Source of the DNA: Campylobacteraceae bacterium
GTDB lineage: Bacteria; Campylobacterota; Campylobacteria; Campylobacterales; Campylobacteraceae
DNA: 24,894 bases
Direction: 5' to 3'
NCBI GenBank assembly: GCA_900753405.1
Contig: CAADYZ010000008.1
Location: 1 to 24,894 of the forward strand
The stretch's first letter is position 1, and each line of letters starts with the position of its first letter. The position numbers and the translations under genes were made by a program. The notes below the pieces were generated by a model. The model made no database searches, was not told the origin of the DNA, and saw only the letters and a program-made list of their open reading frames with translations. Shown in pieces: positions 15,888 to 20,624 of the stretch.

Positions 15888-15920
15888 AATAAATTGTGAC
15901 TTTAAATTTATAAACTATTT

Positions 15921-15939
15921 ATATTTTTTTGAGTAAAAT
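15921..15939 (+). promoter_or_regulatory. Promoter -10 of the mqnP gene
   Basis: ATATTTTTTTGAGTAAAAT combines a run of seven T with TAAAAT at 15934-15939. Transcription would start near 15946, which makes the TTG at 15929 an impossible start and supports GTG at 15980 for the gene. Confidence 0.5.
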
Positions 15940-15979
15940 CGCCTATTTTTTAACATCAATCACAAAAGGCGTTTTCAGC

Positions 15980-16855
15980 GTGAAAAAAATGTGGCGAGTT
16001 TTAAGCGACATCAACGAATTAATTGTCTTTAAACACTCAGTTTTCGCCCTGCCGTTCATCTTCGTGGCGATGATTGTCGCGAGTTTTATGCAAAATGGCA
16101 GCGTTTGGTTTGGGTGGCGACTGCTTGTGCTTGGCGTGGTTTGTGCGGTGAGTGCGAGGAGCTTTGCGATGGCGACAAACAGGCTGCTTGACGCCAAAAT
16201 TGACGCGCCAAACCCTCGCTGTGCCAATCGCCCGAGTGTGGATGGGCGCATCGGACGCGGGAATTTACTCCTTTTCATCGCCATTAACGCCGCCGTTTTC
16301 ATCGCCGTTGCGTGGGCGATCAACCCGCTTGCTTTCAAACTTAGCGTGCCGATTTTACTCATCCTCGGCGGCTACTCGCTTTTCAAACGCTTTTCAAGCC
16401 TCGCGCACATCGTCTTAGGCTTGTGCTTGGGACTTGCGCCCGTTGCAGGCTGCGTAGCAGTAAGCGGCGAGGTGAGTTTGTGGGCGGTTGTTTTGTGTGT
16501 TGGTGTGGCGTTTTGGGTGGCAGGCTTTGACACGCTTTATTCAATGCAAGACTTAGAATACGACCAAAAAGCTGGACTTTACAGCATCCCCGCTCGCTTT
16601 GGCGCAAAAGGTGCGTTGCGTTTTGCCGCCCTTTTTCACACCCTTTGCGTCCTTTTTTGGGCGTGGTTTGTCAAGTTGGCAGGCTTAGGCGGTGTGGCGG
16701 GCTTTGGCGTGACGGTTTGCGGGGGGATTTTGCTTGCCGAACATCTCATCGTCAGGCGGGATTTTAGCAAAATTGACCGCGCGTTTTTCACGCTAAATGG
16801 CTACTTGGGCGTAGCGTTTTTTGCGTTTGTTTTACTAGATTTGCTTTTGAGTTAA
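15980..16855 (+). CDS. mqnP: UbiA-family prenyltransferase, MqnP type (menaquinone biosynthesis)
   Basis: This is an integral membrane prenyltransferase, often annotated ubiA in this group. In Campylobacterota, which make menaquinone through futalosine, it is thought to attach the isoprenoid tail to the naphthoate ring precursor. Landmarks are DINELIVFKHSVFALPFIF near the N-terminus, the first Asp-rich site MATNRLLDAKIDAPNPRCAN and the second site YSMQDLEYDQKAGLYSIPAR. About eight hydrophobic helices are visible. The start is set at GTG 15980, with AAAGG ten bases upstream and promoter -10 near 15934. ATG at 15989 is the alternative. The extension back to TTG 15929 would overlap the promoter. 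The next gene follows by 22 bases. Confidence 0.88.
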   Translation: MKKMWRVLSDINELIVFKHSVFALPFIFVAMIVASFMQNGSVWFGWRLLVLGVVCAVSARSFAMATNRLLDAKIDAPNPRCANRPSVDGRIGRGNLLLFIAINAAVFIAVAWAINPLAFKLSVPILLILGGYSLFKRFSSLAHIVLGLCLGLAPVAGCVAVSGEVSLWAVVLCVGVAFWVAGFDTLYSMQDLEYDQKAGLYSIPARFGAKGALRFAALFHTLCVLFWAWFVKLAGLGGVAGFGVTVCGGILLAEHLIVRRDFSKIDRAFFTLNGYLGVAFFAFVLLDLLLS

Positions 16856-16877
16856 ATTCGATTACGAAAGGAAAATT

Positions 16878-17480
16878 ATGTCTTACCTTAGTTTGTTGAG
16901 TGACAATTTTAGCTATATTGTAGCTTTAACTGCGGCTGTGCTTTTTGCGTGGATGTTTGTGCTAAATTCGCGAAACAACGCCAACACCGCGAGGATTACT
17001 CGTTGCGTGGCGATTTTAGAAGAGTTGTCAGAGGACGGCTCAAAAGGGCGGCAGTTTTTCGAGCAAGTGAGGGATGCGCAAGCACTTGACGAACGAGTGA
17101 AGAGAGTTTGCGAGGAGATGACGCAAGAGGTTGTCGAGCAAAATCTTGCCCACCTCACCGCTAGCGTCAATGCCATCAAAGAACACATCAACAACTTTGA
17201 AGAAGAAAGAATCGCCTACATCGAAGATCAGATCAACTCGATTGAAGAGATTGTCGTTTCGCTAAAAGCACAACTTAGCGCGCCGCAAAACGCCCGCCAA
17301 GCCGCGCCACAACAGCAACAGCAAGCCGAGACGCAACAAAACGCCGCGCCGCAGATGAGCGAAGAGGACAAGGTCGTACAGATGCACAAAAGCGGGCGAA
17401 GCGTGGATGAAATTTCGCGCGCACTTGGCATCGGGGTGAATAAAGTCGCGATGATTTTACGGATGAGGACAAACGCGTAA
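16878..17480 (+). CDS. Membrane-anchored coiled-coil protein with C-terminal HTH-like segment
   Basis: The 200-residue protein has four visible parts. One N-terminal membrane helix (SYIVALTAAVLFAWMFVLN, about 12-30) is followed by an acidic coiled coil with EEERIAYIEDQINSIEEIV (about 85-130), then a Gln/Ala-rich linker with QQQQQAE, and finally EEDKVVQMHKSGRSVDEISR plus ALGIGVNKVAMILRMR, which reads as a helix-turn-helix of the sigma-4/resolvase shape. The layout resembles DUF6115-type proteins, though this cannot be confirmed here. ATG has AAAGGA five bases upstream. The gene is 22 bases after mqnP and probably in its transcript. The role is unknown: a bitopic regulator or a scaffold are both possible. 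The C-terminal segment may bind protein rather than DNA. Confidence 0.8.
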   Translation: MSYLSLLSDNFSYIVALTAAVLFAWMFVLNSRNNANTARITRCVAILEELSEDGSKGRQFFEQVRDAQALDERVKRVCEEMTQEVVEQNLAHLTASVNAIKEHINNFEEERIAYIEDQINSIEEIVVSLKAQLSAPQNARQAAPQQQQQAETQQNAAPQMSEEDKVVQMHKSGRSVDEISRALGIGVNKVAMILRMRTNA

Positions 17481-17510
17481 ATTGTTAAAATCAAATTTGA
17501 TTTTAACAAT
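17481..17510. repeat. Perfect 30-bp palindrome directly after a stop codon
   Basis: The half-site ATTGTTAAAATCAAA is followed immediately by its exact reverse complement, with no spacer. It starts at the base after the TAA of the upstream gene and ends 8 bases before the ATG of the prepilin-like gene. It displaces any normal ribosome site for that gene. Confidence 0.9.
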
Positions 17511-17518
17511 GAGCGTTA

Positions 17519-18433
17519 ATGATGATGAGAGCTGCCTTTACGCTTTTAGAACTGCTGGTTGTCATCGTCATTTTAGCACTCCTTTCAGCCGTTGGGTTTA
17601 GGATTTTCTCGCCGCTAGTCACCGCCTACACAACCGCCGCTTCGTTTGAGAAACAACAAGCCTCGCTAAGCAACGCCGTCTTAGTCGCACAAGCTCGCCT
17701 AAACAACGCTATTTTGCCAACTTTGGCGGCGTTTAGCGGCAGTTTTGGCGGCGTGGAAGTTAAAAGCGGTGAGTTAAATTCGAATTTGACAGCTCTAAAC
17801 CTCAAAGAGTTTCACAACCAAGTCTGCCCTCTGCAAGAAGGGTGCGGCGCAGGAGTCGTCTGGTTTGCAAAAAGCTATGAAACTCTGCGTAACAACGGCT
17901 CGTTTGGGTGGAGCGGATTTGTCTCGTTTCAAACGCTAAGCCGCAACAAGTCTGAGCTTGCGTTTAGCGAGCTTTCAGGGGACTTAAAAGCTTCGCAAGA
18001 GGTTTTAAAGTCGCTTTTTGACGACAGAAAACAACGGCAAATGGTGCTCATCTTTCTTGCAGATGACGAGAGTGAGCTAGCCGAGTCTGGCGGCGAAAAA
18101 GAGGATTTAAAAGAGCTTTACAAAAGCAACTCAACGCTTGCTTTAAAGACAAAGTTAAAGCCGCCGAAGCTTGTCGTTTCAAGCAAGCAAGAGGTGAAGG
18201 TTTGGGAGAGATACGCCCTCTCGCACACGCTAAATGCGCTCGCACTTCAAAATGGCGAACTGGTGCTTTACTACGACTTTTTGCCGTGGGAGACGAGCCG
18301 GGCAAAGCGGGCGGTTTTGCTTGACGGGGTTGAGAGTTTTGAGGTCAAAAGGGTCGGCAAAATGGGTGTTTTACTCACCATTTGCGTGCGGCAAAACGGC
18401 GGAAAAGTTTGCAAAAACACCGTCACAATCTAA
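17519..18433 (+). CDS. Prepilin-type N-methylation protein (type II pseudopilin-like)
   Basis: The 304-residue protein carries a type IV prepilin N-terminus, RAAFTLLELLVVIVILALL, with the invariant Glu at +5 of the expected mature protein and a 20-residue hydrophobic helix. The residue before the cleavage point is Ala, not the usual Gly. The rest is variable, with a Cys pair in VCPLQEGCGAG and a C-terminal ICVRQNGGKVCKN pair that may form disulphides. It is longer than major pilins and closer to GspJ/PulJ-like minor pseudopilins, which in Campylobacter relate to transformation systems. No other pilus gene is near. Three ATGs occur in a row. The ribosome site is poor and a 30-base palindrome lies just upstream. 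An 18-base repeat copy at 17773-17790 is translated as LNSNLT. Confidence 0.82.
   Translation: MMMRAAFTLLELLVVIVILALLSAVGFRIFSPLVTAYTTAASFEKQQASLSNAVLVAQARLNNAILPTLAAFSGSFGGVEVKSGELNSNLTALNLKEFHNQVCPLQEGCGAGVVWFAKSYETLRNNGSFGWSGFVSFQTLSRNKSELAFSELSGDLKASQEVLKSLFDDRKQRQMVLIFLADDESELAESGGEKEDLKELYKSNSTLALKTKLKPPKLVVSSKQEVKVWERYALSHTLNALALQNGELVLYYDFLPWETSRAKRAVLLDGVESFEVKRVGKMGVLLTICVRQNGGKVCKNTVTI
17773..17790. repeat. Repeat palindrome copy (one mismatch) inside the prepilin-like gene
   Basis: GTTAAATTCGAATTTGAC differs by one base from the palindrome at 4013, 5107 and 15870. It is read in frame as Leu-Asn-Ser-Asn-Leu-Thr. Confidence 0.75.
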
Positions 18434-18447
18434 CTAAAAGGGGTTAA

Positions 18448-19917
18448 ATGGAATCAGTTCAGATCAATATGCAAATCACCATCGTGTTTTTTGCCTACTC
18501 GCTTTTGATGCTCTACATCGGCTTTTACTTTTTTCGCAAAAACCGCAACAGCGAGGATTATTTTTTAGGCGGACGCTCGATCGGTCCTGTTGTGAGCGCT
18601 CTGAGCGCAGGGGCGAGCGATATGAGCGGTTGGTTGTTGATGGGGTTGCCGGGTGCGCTTTATGTCAGCGGGTTTGTGGAGAGCTACATCGCCATCGGAC
18701 TTACCATAGGAGCTTTTTTAAACTGGGCGTTCGTCGCAAAAAGGCTGCGAATTTTCACACACCTTTTTGGCGACATTACGATCGCTGACTACTTCGAGTC
18801 GCGTTTTAACGACTCTGCGCGCCATACTTTAAGGCTCATCTGCGCCGCCGTTACGCTCGTGTTTTTTACATTTTATGTCTCCTCAGGGCTTGTCGCGGGC
18901 GCAAAACTTTTTGAAACCACATTTGGCGTTAGCTACTCGCTCGCCCTCGTTGTCGGCGCGTTAATCATCGTCACCTACACATTTTTGGGCGGCTACAAGG
19001 CGGTTTGCTGGACGGATTTAATCCAAGGCTTGTTGATGATGGGAGCGCTCATCGCCGTGCCTTTGGCGATGATTGTCGCACTTGGCGGCTTTGGCGAGGC
19101 GTTAAACATCATCTCCTCAACCAAACCGCAAATGCTCTCATTTAGCCTCTCAGCCAACACCCTTGCAGTCGTCTCCGCGCTCGCGTGGGGGCTTGGCTAC
19201 TTCGGACAGCCGCACATCCTCATCCGCTTTGTGTCGATCCGCTCGACAAAAGAGATCCCAACCGCCACCGCAGTCGGCATCTCGTGGATGGCAGTTTCGC
19301 TCGTTGGCGCGTGCCTTTTGGGCGTTGTTGGTTACGCATTTGTGCTAAAATTCAACATCCCACTAAACGACCCTGAGAAAATCTTCATCGTAATGAGCCA
19401 AACGCTCTTCACGCCGTGGGTTACAGGCATTTTGCTAAGCTCGATGCTAGCGGCGATTATGAGCACTGCTAGCTCGCAACTTTTGGTGTCAAGCTCAACC
19501 ATCGCCGAAGACTTTTACAAACGCGTCCTCAATAAAAACGCCTCACCAAAAACCATTTTGCGCCTCGGACGCGTGGGCGTTTTGTGCGTCTCGCTTGTCG
19601 CGTTTTTGCTCGCAACCGATCAAAACTCGTCGATCCTCGCCATTGTCTCTTACGCGTGGGCTGGCTTTGGCGCAAGCTTTGGCTCAGTCATCCTCTTCTC
19701 GCTCTTTTGGTCGAGGATGACGCGTCAAGGGGCGATCGCTGGGATGCTAAGCGGGGCGATTATCGTTGTTGTGTGGAAAAATTTCGTCTCACTCGGGCTT
19801 TATGAAATCGTCCCGGGCTTTGTCGCCGCAAGCCTCGCCATCGTCCTTGTCAGCCTGCTAACCAAGCAAGACGCGCGCGTCAAAAACGACTTTGAGGCGA
19901 TGATAAAAGCGTGCTAA
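18448..19917 (+). CDS. putP: Sodium/proline symporter PutP
   Basis: PutP imports proline with Na+ across the inner membrane. The 489 residues are typical of the SSS family. Landmarks are NRNSEDYFLGGRSIGPVVSA, the ion and substrate site GASDMSGWLLMGLPGALY (Asp58 equals E. coli Asp55), LGGYKAVCWTDLIQGLLMMG, WGLGYFGQPHILIRFVSIRS and SMLAAIMSTASSQLLVSSST, whose Ser-Thr pair coordinates sodium. Thirteen or so membrane helices are expected. ATG has AAGGGG four bases upstream, and the gene is 14 bases after the prepilin-like gene. A repeat hairpin follows the stop by four bases. No putA is visible within the window. Confidence 0.96.
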   Translation: MESVQINMQITIVFFAYSLLMLYIGFYFFRKNRNSEDYFLGGRSIGPVVSALSAGASDMSGWLLMGLPGALYVSGFVESYIAIGLTIGAFLNWAFVAKRLRIFTHLFGDITIADYFESRFNDSARHTLRLICAAVTLVFFTFYVSSGLVAGAKLFETTFGVSYSLALVVGALIIVTYTFLGGYKAVCWTDLIQGLLMMGALIAVPLAMIVALGGFGEALNIISSTKPQMLSFSLSANTLAVVSALAWGLGYFGQPHILIRFVSIRSTKEIPTATAVGISWMAVSLVGACLLGVVGYAFVLKFNIPLNDPEKIFIVMSQTLFTPWVTGILLSSMLAAIMSTASSQLLVSSSTIAEDFYKRVLNKNASPKTILRLGRVGVLCVSLVAFLLATDQNSSILAIVSYAWAGFGASFGSVILFSLFWSRMTRQGAIAGMLSGAIIVVVWKNFVSLGLYEIVPGFVAASLAIVLVSLLTKQDARVKNDFEAMIKAC

Positions 19918-19920
19918 ATC

Positions 19921-19965
19921 CAAATTCGGTTTTGGTTGATTTCAAATTTGCCAAAACCGAATTTG
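19921..19965 (+). terminator. Hairpin repeat after putP
   Basis: The perfect 15-base arms CAAATTCGGTTTTGG (19921-19935) and CCAAAACCGAATTTG (19951-19965) flank a 15-base loop that itself contains CAAATTTG. It begins four bases after the putP stop. There is no strong T-run after it, so termination may be partial. A further half-unit (AAATTTGGTTTTAGC) follows at about 19986. Confidence 0.6.
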
Positions 19966-20054
19966 ACTTGCAATTTAGAACTTTTAAATTTGGTTTTAGC
20001 AAGCGAGCTTTAAGCCAAAGAGGGCTAAACTCAAAGCTTGAAAAAGGAGTGCTT

Positions 20055-20159
20055 ATGTTTAAGCTGATCGCCCTCTTGTTTTTTGTGAATTTCTGCCTGC
20101 TGTTTTACATCTTCTCAAAACTCACCATTTTAAAACGCCGCGCGCAAGAAAGCAACTAA
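20055..20159 (+). CDS. Small single-helix membrane protein (34 aa)
   Basis: MFKLIALLFFVNFCLLFYIF starts a 34-residue peptide. One hydrophobic helix (about 3-22) is followed by a basic, polar tail with KLTILKRRAQESN. The tail would face the cytoplasm under the positive-inside rule. ATG at 20055 has a near-ideal AAGGAG five bases upstream. A longer reading from 19911 in the same frame is rejected because it would translate the repeat hairpin and overlap putP. The gene lies about 140 bases past putP. Small proteins of this build often modulate a transporter or a membrane complex, but nothing here names the partner. Confidence 0.65.
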   Translation: MFKLIALLFFVNFCLLFYIFSKLTILKRRAQESN

Positions 20160-20201
20160 TTTGGCTGGCGTCACGCCGTTTTAAAGCAGATTTTTAGTGT
20201 T

Positions 20202-20603
20202 TTACGAAAGGTAGTGAAGCCCCTCTACGCGGTAGAATTTGTGTTGGCAATAGTAGTAAAAAAGATAAAGCGTGTAAAACTCCTCTTCTTTCACGCCGTG
20301 AGCTTGCGCGGCGGGCAAAACTTGCTATAAAAACTCGGCGTAACCAATCCTCTCGTCAGTGTCGTAAAGCTCGCATTCTTGCAAAAGCGCTTTAAACCTA
20401 CCGTCATCACTAATCCCAGTGCCAACCCTGCCAACAAGCGTGTAAAAACAAACACTAACTCACCACTAAGTCAAAGTCTTTTCTCGCCGCAGCGTGAGTG
20501 CGCTTAGCCGTCCGCTTGCGTCAATTTCAAGCGACCTGCTAGAAGGCTTAAAGTCACGGCGGCAAACTGCTTTAAAAACATCCTGCTTGGCAGTTTTGAC
20601 CCG
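20202..20603 (-). pseudogene. Remnant of an unrecognised protein gene with three in-frame stops
   Basis: One minus-strand frame reads like protein across the gap but is broken by TAG at 20468-20466, TGA at 20462-20460 and TAG at 20327-20325. Readable parts are SLEIDASGRLSALTLRREKT upstream, then TLVGRVGTGISDDGRFKALL, ECELYDTDERIGYAEFL, and after the last stop EEEFYTLYLFYYYCQHKFYR ending at TAA (20204-20202). No start codon with a ribosome site is present. The upstream part could be a separate gene ending at the first TAG. I do not recognise the family. The remnant fills the 465 bases between the 34-aa gene and the long accessory ORF, where no intact gene is seen. Confidence 0.55.
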
Positions 20604-20624
20604 TCAAGCCTTCCTTACGCGTTT

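Noticed and set aside
19911..20159. 82-residue ORF overlapping the end of putP
   Set aside because: Its first 48 residues translate the repeat hairpin (for example LNPNSVLVDFKFAKTEF). The internal ATG at 20055 has an ideal ribosome site, so only the last 34 residues are annotated.
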